A program made the translations under genes and the position numbers. A model generated the notes under the pieces. That model saw only the letters and a list, made by a program, of their open reading frames with translations, ran no database searches and was not told where the DNA came from. A stretch of DNA of 64,000 bases. Origin: Carallia brachiata. Its lineage: Eukaryota > Streptophyta > Magnoliopsida > Malpighiales > Rhizophoraceae. Of this stretch, positions 1 to 12,722 are shown in pieces. The stretch's first letter is position 1. Every line of letters begins with the position of its first letter. The stretch covers positions 688,131-752,130 of the forward strand of contig JADCRB010000011.1 of assembly GCA_021464245.1 (NCBI GenBank), written 5' to 3'.

Positions 1-1
1 C

Positions 2-1407
2 ATGAAAATCCCCAAACTAGTCAGATTCAACGTGGGAGGCAGAATCTTCGAGACGACCTCCACAACCTTAGCCAACGCTGGTAGAAAATCCTTTTTTGGT
101 GCTTATTTGACGATAACTGGAACTTGAAACAACCGCATAACGAACCAACTTCCAGCACTCAATTCTTCATCGATCGAAACCCCGATTGTTTCGGTCTCCT
201 TCTCGATCTCTTACGAACCGGCGATCTTCACATTTCTCCTCACTTCCTGAACGGCTCCTCTAACCGGGAGGCCTCATTTTATGGCCTCTTGGACCACGTG
301 AGATCGGCGAAATGGGGCCCGTTTGATGGAAACAGGCTCCGCCATGTCCGGTCCGTCACAGGCCCGGCACCGGGGGATGGGACCGCAATCCGGGCGGGGC
401 CTGGTGGTGGATGCTGTCTAGCACATGGCAGTATGGTTCATGTTTATGATTGGATGATGGAAGAACACCCGCCTATCAATCTTGATTACCAGCGGGTTAA
501 CGATGCAGCTTGGGTTGATTCTGAGCATGTGATCATTAGTGCCTGTGAGAGATTAGGCCGCGGAGACGGCGGGATGGGATTGTTTAGTAAAAGCAATGGG
601 GAATTGAGGCACAAGTTTCATGTTTGTCATGAGAATCAAGTGAAGAGTTTCACGGGCGGGGCATTGAGTACTAATGATCATTGTATCTTTAGCAGCTGTA
701 AAGGGAGGAGTAATGAGTATGGAATTGGAGTTTGGGATCAAATTACTGGCAAACAGATTGATTTCTTCTATGAGAGCCCAGGATGGTCATTGGGTGATGC
801 TGATAGGTTACAATGGTTGAATGGAAGCAGTTGTTTGTTGGTGGCTACTTTGTTTCCGAGGAAGGATAATTGTTACATCAGTTTGTTGGATTTTAGGCAG
901 AAGAGCATGGTGTGGTCTTGGTCTGATATTGGGGCTCCTCTTACAGTGGATGAGAGGCGGGTTCGTGACGCTATAGCCATGGAAGATAGTAACGCAATTT
1001 GTGTGGTAAATGAGTATGAGGATTTGGGATTTATGGATGTGAGGATGAATGGAGGGAGTGTGAGATGGAGCTCGCGGAGTCGGTTGATGAAGGGGAAAAT
1101 GCCTGATGAACCTTGTTATCCTAAACTGGCATTACATGAAGGGCAGTTGTTTTCATCAATGGATGATTGCATTTCCGTGTTTTGTGGTCCTGACTGGGTA
1201 TTAACATCCAGACTTCGGTGCAGTTATGGAGGTTCCATTTGTGATTTTTCCATCGGTGGGGACCGGCTGTTCGCACTTCACAGTGAGGACAATGTCTTTG
1301 ACATATGGGAGACTCCTACTCCCCCATCCTATGATTCAGGTTTTGGTTTCCTTAATTTGACAGTTTTTCTCTTTTTTGGGTTTTTTTTGTATTTTTTTAA
1401 AATATGA
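2..1407 (+). CDS. BTB/POZ domain protein with WD40/YVTN-like C-terminal region (At4g30940/At2g24240 type), frame broken twice
   Basis: The ATG at position 2 opens a T1/BTB domain (NVGGRIFETT, then TLANAG), the KCTD-like fold that usually bridges a client to a cullin-3 ubiquitin ligase. After the break the frame runs from about 106 with FFIDRNPDCFGLLLDLLRTG and FYGLLDHV. A WD40/YVTN-like region follows, with family-typical blocks INLDYQRVND, SNEYGIGVWDQITGK, LVATLFPRKDNCY and GGSICDFSIGGDRLFAL. The two parts lie in different frames and one base appears missing near 104-105. A second missing base in the C run at 1321-1325 carries the frame past the usual Pro-Pro-Ile end, giving about 25 extra hydrophobic residues to 1407. 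Without the breaks the stop would be 1332-1334 and the protein about 444 residues; the two Arabidopsis relatives are about 441-443. It has no introns. Partners and substrates cannot be read from the sequence. A sequencing indel is likelier than a pseudogene, because about 400 codons between the breaks are intact and conserved. Confidence 0.85.
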
Positions 1408-4400
1408 TAGGTCTAGTTTTGCAACTGCCCACCACAGGGCTGCAGAAGTGTGTGTCTGTGTAGTGTTTAAACTAGTGTTCTGAAAATGTATGGGATTAGA
1501 TTAGCACTGTGTCCAGCAGAACGAAAAATTGCAGCCACTTGTTACAGGAATGAATTAGGCTAACAACTACTGTAATGACGCGTTTTTTTTTTTTTTTTTT
1601 AAATAGAGAATGTACACAATTACAAACGAACATTACAGAACCTTGCTTAATTGCCTTTGCTTGAGTATGGAAGATGCAGATAATCATTTCATGGGGTCTA
1701 CCCGCACGATTTGTAGTTCTTTTCCCATTTTCCAACTGCCCAAGGATGGCTCCTTTGTATACAACTTTTGACCTCCTTCTCTTCTCACATCTTGTTGTTT
1801 CCAACTCTTCTTTTTTTTTTGGTAAGTTATTACCAACTCTTCTTGTTGCATTGAATTTGCATCTCCGTGTTCTCTTTTGGGATTTTATCAAAAGAACTGC
1901 AGATTCTTTGCATTTATATAAGCAAGTTTAGGCTTTTCGACTTTTTTTTTCCTGCTTTGCACGTGACAGTTTAACAGCTGCTGAAATGCGTATCAGATTG
2001 AGGCAGCGAGCATGTTTTCTTTCTAAGGACTTAATTGTAAGTTTTAGTGAGAAATAAAGTGGTGAAAAAAAGTGATTTAAAAAAAAATTGTAAGAAAGAA
2101 AAATGAATGAATTTATTATTTAGATAGATAGAAAATGTGAAAAAAATGATTAGAAAATAAATTAATTATTTAGATTATGAGAAAAATAAAAAAAAGATAA
2201 TTTACATTTAAAATTACTAAAATATCCCTATATTTGTGGAGGAATTGAATTTTGTGATTGGGATGTAGAGATTAGGTATTTAAATAAATTCTTTTTTTTA
2301 ATTTAATTTTTTTGGTCTATTGTACACATTGATATTGATTAATACCAGTGCACAAATATTAATTTTCTTCAACTTTCTTGTATTTTAACCAAACACCTGA
2401 AACTATCTTGAAAATCAGAATTTTCATTGCATTAAAATTTAACTGGATTTCCAAACAAAGGGTTAATGCTGGCTCATACGTACTACCATCAAGTAAAGTT
2501 GGAACGTGGTGGACCTTTTTCTTGGTGACCAAATCTGTTATTGAGTCAACCCACATCGCAGCAGTCCAATGGTTAGTTTTTTTTATGACTGCCGCTGATT
2601 GTATTTCTATATGGGAAAAAATTATATGCCCATAAAGTTAATGTATAAAAATTTAATTATTTAATTATAAAAAATATATTAAATTTTTTTGTTAAAAAAT
2701 AATTTATTAAATTAATTACGTATTTTTTATATATCATAAATTATATAACTACCTAATGATATTCTTCTACATAAATAATTTAAATAAGTCCCATATAATT
2801 TAAATAAGCCCCATATGGGGAATCATGATGCTCGGCTGTTCGCTCAGTTTCATATGCCTGTCAGGCACACACAGAGACGCTTCAAGTTAAAGCATGTGAA
2901 CATTTGAAGTTGGGGGGTGGCGGGGGGAGGGGTGGTTGGGGGTAAACATCAAGCTTCACATAAAGTTGTGGTAGGGGAGGGTGGGGGAGGCCCCCGCGGG
3001 GAGGAGGGAAGGAGGGGGGAGGGGGGGGGATAAGCTGTACTTTAAATTTAGTGGAGCTTTCAAATGAAGATTTTTTAAGAATGTAGATTTACCTTCGATT
3101 TATTTGCAAGATCCAGTAATTTGTTAATTCTAAGTCAACAAACCCCTCTTCCTTTTTTTGGTTCTTTTGTTTTGTTTTTTTTTTGTTCTTGTTCTTCCTC
3201 TATGACGAGAGCAAATTGCTATTAAATTGATTCCACGACGAAGGGATAAAATACATGTTTTCATTCTGACAGCAGTAGAAAACGTACAGTAACTTTAGTA
3301 AGCCGGACTTCATTTTACCGGTTTGTTTAAGTGCTTTGCATATTAAATTTTGCAAGTAGTTAATTTTTAAGCTAATTGCCAGTGACGCAGATTTTATACG
3401 AGAAAATCGTTCCCAAAAAAATATATATATACGAGAAAGATACTATGGGGAGAAACTATGGTCAATTCTTGTTTTTTTTTTTTTTAATCAGACAGAACCA
3501 CCCTAGTCCTGATGATTATCAGTTATCACCGTAGTTACTGTGGCTGGGACAAGGGTCAGATGCCCAAAAAATGTTTCAAAAAATGAAGGGAAATCCTATT
3601 TATCTGAAATAACTGTGGTCCAAAAAGAAAAAAACGAGCTTTTCTTCTTAACAAGATGGAATAATTGCTATTAAAAAAAAAAAAAAAGGAATAATTGCAC
3701 TGAGCAACTTATAAAGGTTGAACTCATATCATTCGTTACATCGTTTTCTTCCTTCATACTCCAATTCCTCTGCTCGGTTACGCAAGACAGTAGTTTAACG
3801 GCAGCATATGAAGATTATCCAAAGAATGAGAATGACCTACCTAATGTTATCCGAAAGATGGAGATTGATACGTCAAAAGAAAAAAGAAGATGGAGATTGA
3901 CAGAGACAAAAGAGGCAAATTGTGGTGGACCTGAGGACACAGACTCAAGCATAATCAAGCATCACTCTCTGTTTTTGTTTTTATTTTTATTTTTTTCATT
4001 TGTTTCGCTTACAACTTACAAGATAGGCTGAAAAGTCAAAAAAAAAAAAAAAAAAAAAAAAAGAACAAAGTACGAACACTACAATAAAAAAATTGAACAG
4101 AATAATTTAATCAATTGTTTTAGAAGTACTGACTCGAGCATCACTTTTTTTTACGGAGACAGCCATTGTCTATTTGTTTGCGTTGTTATTTTTCTTAGTC
4201 AAAAAAATAAGAAAGCGAGGCTGGTGGTGTAACTTCACGCTAAAGGGCATTATGCTTCCTTCTAATGGTATGGATTCTGCTGGATAGTTACAATATGCCC
4301 CGCACTGGGAGAAATTTAAGTTTAGCTGAACCAAAAGATTATAGTCTAAGTAATATTGCATTTAACGACGTTCAAATTGTACATTTTTCACCAAAAATTG

Positions 4401-4490
4401 GAGCATCTTAACCAGTTAGGCCACTCTCAAGGTGGTTGTCTACATTGTTTTTTTTTTTTTTGGAGAATGAGGGAAGATTAACGACTCAAG
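1408..4490. other. intergenic region, no gene recognised
   Basis: AT-rich DNA with many A and T runs. I see no conserved protein in either strand; open frames are short and low in complexity. The first few hundred bases should hold the 3' untranslated part of the BTB gene. The only striking structure is the G-rich tract listed separately. Confidence 0.6.
2911..3030 (+). repeat. G-rich tract, possible G-quadruplex former
   Basis: Two dense blocks of G runs lie at 2911-2943 and 2969-3030, many of four to nine G, separated by short A, T or C linkers, in otherwise AT-rich surroundings. This arrangement of four or more G runs within 30 bases fits the usual G-quadruplex pattern on the plus strand. 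No promoter or gene end is evident beside it. The function is unknown. Confidence 0.5.
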
Positions 4491-5306
4491 TTAAGTGATA
4501 ACAAATCGAGAAAAAGAGACGCTCCTAACATCTTCCTCTAAAATTGGAAGAAGATCCAAAGGAAATTGAATTAAAAATATCAAACTAAGGGGTTCCATAA
4601 GCGCAAAATTAGCTAACTAATCCGTGTCACAATTTCTTTCTTGGTAGACATAGTTCAGTTACGCCTCCCATGATTGAGCAAGAATCCCTGTATTCTTGGA
4701 TCAAATTGGCATGAGGTTGGTTTATTGAGACCAACCTTAAACCAACTCTAAAGCAATTTTGGAGTCAGTGTCCAATAATAGCTTCTTGAAATCAAGTGTC
4801 TAAGCACATAAAAGGCCTTGCAAGATGGCCGATAACTCTGCAACGAGTGCCAAGCCGTGGCTCACATGTTGAACATAACCAACTATCCACTTGCCATGAC
4901 AATCACGAAAAATACCACCAGCCCCTGTTTGTCTCGGATTGCCTTTAGCTGCACCATCGGTATTTAACTTAATCCACCCAGCAGCAGGACATTTCCAATG
5001 AACTAACATTTCAGTCTTTGTTGGCCTCGGCACCCTTTCATGTTCCAAGTCCCATGCATTACAAAATTCATGCACTTGGAGCAAAATAAAACGAGAAGAG
5101 TAGTTCATTATTGCCTTACCCCCATTAGCCCTTTCATTGCGCCACTTCCATATACAGGTAGTGGCAAAAACCACTGGCCAATCGTGATCCGCTCCATACC
5201 CAAAATTGTCACATAAATTCATAGCCAACCAAGAGATTTCGGGGAGCTGAGAAAAAGCAACTCGCTTGGTTGGAACTACCAGCTTCTTCCATAGTCGTCT
5301 GCATTG
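4491..5306 (-). pseudogene. LINE-type non-LTR retrotransposon remnant: RNase H (RVT_3-like) domain
   Basis: Reading leftward on the minus strand, 5306-4800 is open and gives a segment ending LPEISWLAMNL, then WPVVFATTCIWKWRNE, then the RNase H core W(I)KLNTDGAAKGNPRQTGAGG with its first catalytic Asp in NTDGA, then GLALVAELSAILQGL with the catalytic Glu. After 4800 the match continues only across stops and a frame change: a QEAIIGH..LQ segment, then LNYVYQERN, and finally LEEDVRSVSFSRFV, ending at 4491. This order is the C-terminal end of plant Ta11/L1-like elements, where the last domain is RNase H. The upstream reverse transcriptase is absent, as is usual for 5'-truncated copies. With several stops it is dead. 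A domesticated single RNase H gene is unlikely for that reason. Confidence 0.8.
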
Positions 5307-8300
5307 TTATTAAGGCGCGTGTTGGAGAACAAACTAGCTTGGGCCAAGCTACTTGTGACAGGATCTGTAGAAGGTGCGATTTCTAGGTTGATGTCTGAGC
5401 TCGAGGTCGAGCTCGGGCTCGGGCTCGATGTGCTCACCAATTAGTATCAGATAGCAGTGGACTTGGTTACGGGCTTGGCCGAGATCAAGGCCCGCAACAT
5501 AATTTGCCTATTGGTTACAATGATGAATCTTGGACCTATATGAGAAGGGTGGCGCTGTTCCGCTGGCTGTTCTATGGGAAGCCACCCTACCCGACAGGCT
5601 CGTGGAGATCTACGAGCGATTGTTCGCTGTGTTTTACGGTTTAGTTTTGTCGATTTCGTTTTCTTTATGCTTTCTTGCAAGACATGCGTGCACCTACCTG
5701 TTCTATCGTGAGAATCTTGGTATCTTTCTTGACTTACGGTTGTTGAATTATGCGATCATGTCTGTGTCGAAGTTGGATAATTGAATTTTTTGTTTGTCGA
5801 AAGAAATATTGGGATGTAATTTGACGTACAATTGTGGAATTCTCGCAATCTTTTTTGACTTACGGTCATTTGAGTCTATTACAAATTTTCAAATTCTGCA
5901 ATTAATGTCGACATATTGGGACAGCTATTTAAGAATTCAGTACTCTGTGTGTGTGTGTGTGTGTCATTCTCTATACTAAATGTGCCAGTTTATATGGCAT
6001 GATTATCCCCAATGCTTGAGAGCAGAGCCAAGATGCTCATGTTGAGAAGATGAATGATTGTCTTTCTGTGGGCATAATATCTCTTGTTAGAAGATGATGT
6101 ATCTTGTCTATGATCTCACAATTTATCAATGTTAGTAAGAATTATTATGCCAATTCCATCGGAAATCTTTGATAATTAAACTCGATCTCACATGTTTTTG
6201 TGAATGATCTCCTAGTTATGCCTCCTCTAAGGAAATGTGAAATTAAAGGAAGTTGTAGTACATAGAAGGGGTTAGTGGTTGTGTTTAAACGCTTGAGAAG
6301 GAGGGGGGAGGGAAATTTTCTGCTTTTATTGATTAATAAGGCTTCGATTGAAAAACTTGTATTCCAGTGGTCTTTTTGATTATTGTTTCAGAAATTGAAC
6401 TGTGTTAACTACGTGATTTTGTTGGCACACCTGTGATTATAATACAACAGACGAGTCACCTTTTTTCACAATTAGTTAATCCAAATTGAATCATACTCTA
6501 TAACTTCAAAAAGGGGACTTTTGTAACAGCAAACGGCTTCTTCAATTCTTTAATGTTTTGGCTTTACTTTTGTCCATTAGGTACCAATGCTTGATGTTCA
6601 TTAGTTGTTGGCCTCCTTAGCATCTGCTGCAGTCGGCTGAATGGCCAGTTCCTACATTTAATATTTTAATTTTGTTCTCTTTGCCAATATTTGCTTCCAC
6701 TAGTTGAGCAACAGAGTTTGTTTCATATTTTAAAAATTTGTGTGGTGCTAAAAGGAAAGTTATTATATGCTTAAGCCTTTTGATTTAACGGCTTGACACT
6801 TCCTATGTTATGCATTTTACTGCATTTGAAGTTCACCAAATTTACATTGCTAGATTTGATAGTTATCGATTCACTGTGATTTATCTGCTAGCTCATAACT
6901 CTAAAAACAACTCCTGCATTTGCTGAATTTTATGAAATGATTCAACAAAACCCATGGTGAAAACTGCAAGCAGTTTGAAACAAAAATGAATAAGTCAGCA
7001 GGAAGTGCCAAATAAAAATGGTGCTTCACTAAAGGAGCCTGAAAGCTCATTACGTGCATCAGTTGAGCATAGTGGTGTCAAATGGTCGTCTTTGAAGTTA
7101 AACTTTCTTTTGTCTATTCAGGAAGCTTTCCACTCCTACTGCACAATACAGGTAACTAAAACGGGTGATCTGACTTGGATGATGCTAGTTTTGGTAGGGA
7201 AATGTACATTTAGCTTGAATTACCTGAAATGTAGGTAGCATGACGAAGTGATGAGTAGCCTGCAAGCTACAAAGTTAATTTCTTTTGAAAGGCGAGCCCT
7301 TTAACCCCAGTCCCCTTATCATCAAATGTTTTCTAATGTTGTTAAGATTATTTCTTCCTGATGAGTCAGAAGAGAAATCTTGGAAATGCATCTTCCAAAT
7401 TTCGGTATGACATTGTTAGCTTTTACATGAACACAAACTGATAACTGTATTTTATATAACAGGCTTATGTTGTTAGAATGATTTACCATTTTGCAGGTAC
7501 TAGTGGCTATTTGTTTGGCTTTCGGTATTTGGCTTTTGTTGTTATGAAGGGGATGATTTTCTTCGAGGCAGACTATTTGTTAAACCTTTACTGGCTTTAC
7601 ATTTGACCTATTCTGCAAATTTTTGTTTACCTAAAATATTTCTTGACCTTCTGAAAGCAGCTAAACAAAATTTTTTGACCATATATCATATGTGGCCTAA
7701 TTGCTCATGCATTGTCTATATGCTAAATGTCAGATTGTTGAGATCTCTTGCCAATTACCTATGTATATTTTAACAAATCAATATGTTAAAATATGAAAGC
7801 ACCATGTTTTTTAGTATAAAGTACTGGAGTTTGTCTTATGTGCGATTGTGCATCTATTTGTAAATTGTTGATCCGCATTCCAACTAGATATACCCTCTTG
7901 GCACTTATTATTGCAATCCCCATGTGGGGATCCTTGGCGAAATTTTAGGCCTTGTTGAATTCATTTGGTCGATTATTTAAAGGGACCAGCTCTTTTCAAG
8001 CTCTGTGACCGAATGATTTCTTTAATAAGCATAGTTTAGTATTATTATGGGTCAACTGTCTCCATTGTTTTGATCTGCACTCCACAGAAAGTCTTTTGAT
8101 AGTTGAATTGATCACTGGCTTTCACCTCCATTCTTAAAGAATCTTGGAGTTATTAAACTGTATCCTGGAGGCACTAGCTTAGCATTTTGTTTTTCCTTTG
8201 CTATAATTATTGAGCAAAAGAAAAGATTTTTAATTTTTTTTTTTGAGTATAACTCACTCATAATTAAGACTAAAACATTGTCTACGTTGAATTTCAATAG

Positions 8301-8626
8301 TTTCTTGCTTTTTTTTGTTAATTGACTATAATTGAGACTCGACCTTTAGATTTTAACATCAGAGACAACTCCAACACCTGTGAAACACTACTTATTTGTA
8401 ATTTCAATAGTTTCTTTATTGTGGAAAGGTGACAATTGCTTCAAACGTCATGGGTAATAAGGATTAAGAAGAAAGGGAAAATATTTTATTATATTGTCAT
8501 CCTTCATTTAACAACAAATTTTGGCCTCTTTATATTCATAAGAGATAAATCGAATTTATATTGAACTATTTTTTCTGAAACATGCCATGTGATACTAAAA
8601 TGACAGGTAAAAGTAAACTGAGGATA
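5307..8626. other. gene-free stretch, with a possible LTR-retrotransposon primer-site remnant near 5438
   Basis: No protein family is recognisable here. At 5400-5435 there is a GAGCTCGAG-like repetitive run. At about 5440 the sequence TTAGTATCAGATAGC resembles a decayed initiator-tRNA primer binding site (TGGTATCAGAGC) of an LTR retrotransposon. An open stretch of 84 codons at 5530-5784 follows, with no recognised domain. A (GT) microsatellite lies at 5946-5962. The remainder is AT-rich single-copy-looking sequence. It may be a noncoding transcript or decayed element. Confidence 0.35.
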
Positions 8627-8975
8627 GAGAACTAGCATGTCATTATTGAAGGGCGATAGCTCAGTAGTTATTAGGTGTGCTTTTCTTATTATGATCGAGG
8701 CTCGAATCTTTTCAGTGACACTAGTCCCAATATTTGTGATTTAATGCTAAGAGTGTATTATTGAGTTTTAGATTTGTTAATATCGTGGTTGGTTGTAGAA
8801 AATTTATTCGAGCCTATCAGTGCCTCGATGACGAGTCTGCCTCTATGGAAGTGGTTGAATGAGGTATTCAAGTAGAAGTTATTCCGACATTAACTCATAG
8901 ATCTGATGACCGACATATTTGTAATAATTTTTTTTTGCTGTTCAAAAAAAAAAAAAAAGGAGAACTAGCATGTCA
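8627..8975 (+). mobile_element. tRNA-derived SINE with perfect 16-bp target-site duplication
   Basis: The body begins near 8643. It carries an A-box-like GATAGCTCAGTAG at about 8655 and a B-box-like GGCTCGAATCT near 8699, with spacing like a pol III tRNA promoter. A tRNA-unrelated part of about 240 bases follows, and a long A tract ends at 8958. The 16-bp word GAGAACTAGCATGTCA is repeated exactly at 8627-8642 and 8960-8975, which marks target-site duplication by LINE-type retrotransposition. The perfect duplication suggests a fairly young insertion. Confidence 0.85.
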
Positions 8976-11040
8976 AACAGTAAGTCATATATCTTTTTTC
9001 TTTTTTTTTTCCTTTGCCGTATATGTAATTTTTCAGTTAGTGGCTAGATAGTAATTTAGCGTATTTGTTTTACTCACGACTTAGGTTTTAGTGGCAGTGT
9101 CTAGAATCTTTGATCTCTGAATTTGTTTGATTTGACCACTGACTGCTCACCACTGGTTCTATATTCGACAATTGCCGTGGTTAGCTTGGGAGGAATTCAC
9201 TTGGATCCAACAGTACTCAAATTGTGAATCTCTTCTTGTAAATTGAATTGACTGAGGCATACAAATAAAAATTATTCAAATCTCAATCTAGATGTGTGAT
9301 CATTGATATATTTACAATAATTTTTGTTTCTCAGTAAATAAATGTGTAATTTACCTCTTTTCAATAAATAAAACGACTTGGATAGGGTTATACCATTTTC
9401 TGGGTAGGGCTCGGTTCCCTAGACAGAAATACCTCTATAGTTATAGATCACGTGCCTTAAACGCAACGAGGTGTGGAGATTTGCCTCCGCGGACACGCAC
9501 TTCACGGTGTATACAGCTGGCCACAGGACCATTGCCGTTTCATTGGCAGCAAATATTCAATGTGGACTCAAAAGGAATCATCATTCCCATAACTCACCGG
9601 TCACCGATGGTCAAAATATGAGGTTTTGGAAAAATAAATGGCGGTCTAATTTTAGTCAGGAGTCGAGAAATTTGTATTTTCTTTGCAGAAGTAGCCACAA
9701 ATGAAACATTCTGGTAGAACCTTCAAATCGGCTGCCTAGTCTCGTGACGTTGGATCGTAGTATAAGGTTGGAGCAATTCCATCAAGTGTGATTTGGAGCA
9801 ATCCCGATGAATGTTGGTATTGATGTATTGGCAGTAATTTTTATTTTACACAGCAAAGTTAGGAGTAATTATATTTTGTCCTGTGCAATCTCAGAAATTA
9901 TATAAAGTACTATTTAGTTTCAATGCGGTAATAATTAACACCATTCGTCAGTAAGAAGTTAATAAAATTTAGAATATATTACAAAAGTGTCATAAAAAAA
10001 ATGATACAAAGACTGCAAAATATACCCTTTGAAAAACTACTTCATCTACTTGATTTCAGTCGAAATTGATAAAATTCGGTTTCTCAGATTAGACCGAGGC
10101 AAATCGGTATTGAAGATGGGAGAAAGAGATCGAGGAAGAGAGCGACATTGAGAGTTGTAGAATGAAATAACATAAAACAAAATATAATTACTCCTGAATG
10201 TATAATTACTCCAAAAAAAAAAAATAGAAAGACTCACTTACGAAATATAATTACACCATATAATTACTCCTAATCTACAGTATAAAATATAAATTACCCC
10301 ATCTATGACTCACTTATTGCTTTTCTGACAAATAACATTTTCTGAAAAAAAAAAAATTAGTTTTGGGGTCCTCCAACTAATGGATGTTGGTATACCCTTT
10401 GTTGTGGGGTCTATGTGACCCACACATACTCCTTGTTGACAACTATCAAACCAAAAACAAAACGTAATTATATACATATAGATAGGTACAAATGGGACTT
10501 GAATAAACATAATGAGACACTTTAACTTGTTGAAACGAAAAAAAAAAAAAAAGTGTTGTCCGAATAACAAAAGAAGAACTGAAGTTCAATTCAGGGTGGC
10601 AAGGAATTAATGAACTGTACAAAAACATTCGCACTCACATAATTAATATTCCAAATTGAAATATAGTGCCAGCAATACCACAGACGTTCCACTTCCATGT
10701 TATTGGCTTGTTACAGCCACGAAGCTTCCACAATGCTTTTCCTTGTGCTACCACCTAATGAAACATAAAATTTTTTGTCTTTCAAGTGATATTTTAGTAG
10801 TTAAACTTAATATAAAGAAATAATAGAATTAACTGATTGTATAACTCATTATCCAATAAATTTTTTAATAAAAAATAAAAATATTCATCCTTTGTAACGC
10901 TTAAATGGAATCTTCGATGCATTTGATTCCTAGAAGAAAATTTGGGTCGGTGGGAAACTTCAAATGACTTGTCGTTATGTAAAGGAACCATGCGTATGTT
11001 TTTGGCGCATGCCTGCTCCTGGTCACACGGGGTATTCTAT
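8976..11040. other. gene-free stretch with a probable decayed second SINE copy
   Basis: Bases about 9100-9345 resemble the tRNA-unrelated half of the SINE at 8643: both have a TGA.TGAGGYAT.CAA block and a later ATAATTTTT-type end. I read it as an older diverged copy. At 9470-9704 there is a 77-codon open frame without a recognised domain. From 9850 to 11040 the DNA is AT-rich with A runs and no recognisable gene. Confidence 0.4.
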
Positions 11041-11890
11041 AAAAGTCTTTACAACCAACAATCTTCATACCGCTCACCATGACCTTTTTGTCGCATTGCA
11101 CGCTCTACAGGAGTTGGTAAATTTTAGCATCAAAGTGTTTGTAATATAATGTTAGAATTTAATACATAATTTATATTATAAATTTTTTTAATAATTTAAA
11201 TTTTAGATATATTAATTTTTTAATACAGTATCAGAAATTTATAACTAAGAGTTCTTATATTTAAAACACACTACTCTTATTCTTCGAATTTAATTGTGAA
11301 TTTTTAGATAAATGATGAGTTTCTTTATTTTTTTTCATGTGCTTTCAGCATAATAAACTTGTGAATGAGGAAATATATTAAAATTTAATATATAATGTAA
11401 ATTCTGAGTTTTTTCAAATAATTTAAATTTGGGTGTTACTGCGTAAACGCAGCCGACAATCTTCACAAAAGTCTTTGCAACCAACAATCTTCATGCCGCT
11501 CACCATGACCTTTTTGTCGCATTGCACGCTCTACAGGAGTTGGTTAATTTTAGCATCAAAGTGTATGTAAACAATATCGTATAATATTAGAGTTTAATAT
11601 ATAATTTATATTATAATTTTTTTTAATAATTTAAATTTTAGATATATTAATTTTTTAACGTAATATCATAAATTTATAACTAAAAGTTCTTATATTTAAA
11701 ATACACTACTCTTATTTTTTGAATTTAATTGTGAATTTTTAGATGCATGGTGAGTTTTTTTTTTTTTTTCACGTGCTTTCAGCGTAATGAACTTGGGTAT
11801 GAAGTGATATATTAAAATTTAATATATGATATAAATTTTGAGTTTTTTCAAATAATTTAAATTTGAGTGTTACTGCGTAAACGTAGCCGA
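11041..11890 (+). repeat. direct duplication of about 430 bp, two copies head to tail
   Basis: Copy 1 (11041-11456) and copy 2 (11467-11890) start with the same AAAAGTCTTT.CAACCAAC and end with the same TGTTACTGCGTAAACG.AGCCGA. The first 85 or so bases of the copies differ at only about three positions. The AT-rich remainder is more diverged, with small indels. No protein family is evident. It could be a tandem duplication or two arms of an unknown element. Confidence 0.8.
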
Positions 11891-12589
11891 TGCACCAAAT
11901 GGTGCACAAGCTAACGTGGTAGTAATAAAATATTATCTTTCTATTTTTTATAAAATTAAAATTAAAATCTAAATGAGTATTACTTTAAAAAGTAAAATGT
12001 AAACATATATAAGATTATCCACAAAAAAAATTCTCAAAAATTTTTTAAATTTTTTTTTAAAGTAATAAAAAAATATTATTATATTATATAAGTATAAAAG
12101 TGTGTGTATAAAATATATGCGGAACATTTCCCTTCAAATTTTTTAGTGGAATAGTACAGTACCCCACCAAAAGCACTGGCACATCTGGTACTATCCCTAC
12201 ATAGGCATATGAGGACGGAAATTTTGGGGATTTAGTTATAATAATAAAGCACAGTCAAGGTCAGTATTCTGGTAAACTTCGCGATGTGATTGTGACAGTA
12301 TGCAAGTTAAACACCATATCGAATTACAATTATCTCTCTTTGGTGGGTCAGATCGAAAGGAGTCGACTTTGAGATGTCGGATAATCTATCAAAATCAAGT
12401 ATAATATTAAAAAGCATAGAGATCAACCAAATCTCTTTGTCTAATTCACAGCTGCTTTGGAATAAGCTTTGATGGATGAATGGTTGGAAGAGGCTTGAGG
12501 TAGAATTCAACAACAGTTGCAGACAAAGCAGTTGGACCAATTCCAACTTACATTTGACTCAAAATTGCACCACATAATTTTCTCTCAAA

Positions 12590-12722
12590 GGAAGTCTTAT
12601 TGTAATGATAAAATTATTTCATTAAGATTTAGAGATCATGCGTTTAAACTTCAAAGAAAAAAAAGACTAACACTCAGTAAGTGCAAATTTTTGTAGACGG
12701 TAAAAATTTTTTATCAAGAAAA
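12590..12722 (+). mobile_element. degenerate SINE-like unit
   Basis: The order GTCTTATTGTAATGATAAA, then TTTCATTAAG, then GATCATGCGTTTAAAC resembles the 5' end of widespread dicot tRNA-derived SINEs, with weak A-box and B-box matches. It has several mismatches and no clear target duplication, so the call is tentative. Confidence 0.4.

Noticed and set aside
6085..6130. GATGATG word as a possible box C/D snoRNA
   Set aside because: No matching D box (CTGA) or terminal stem at suitable spacing.
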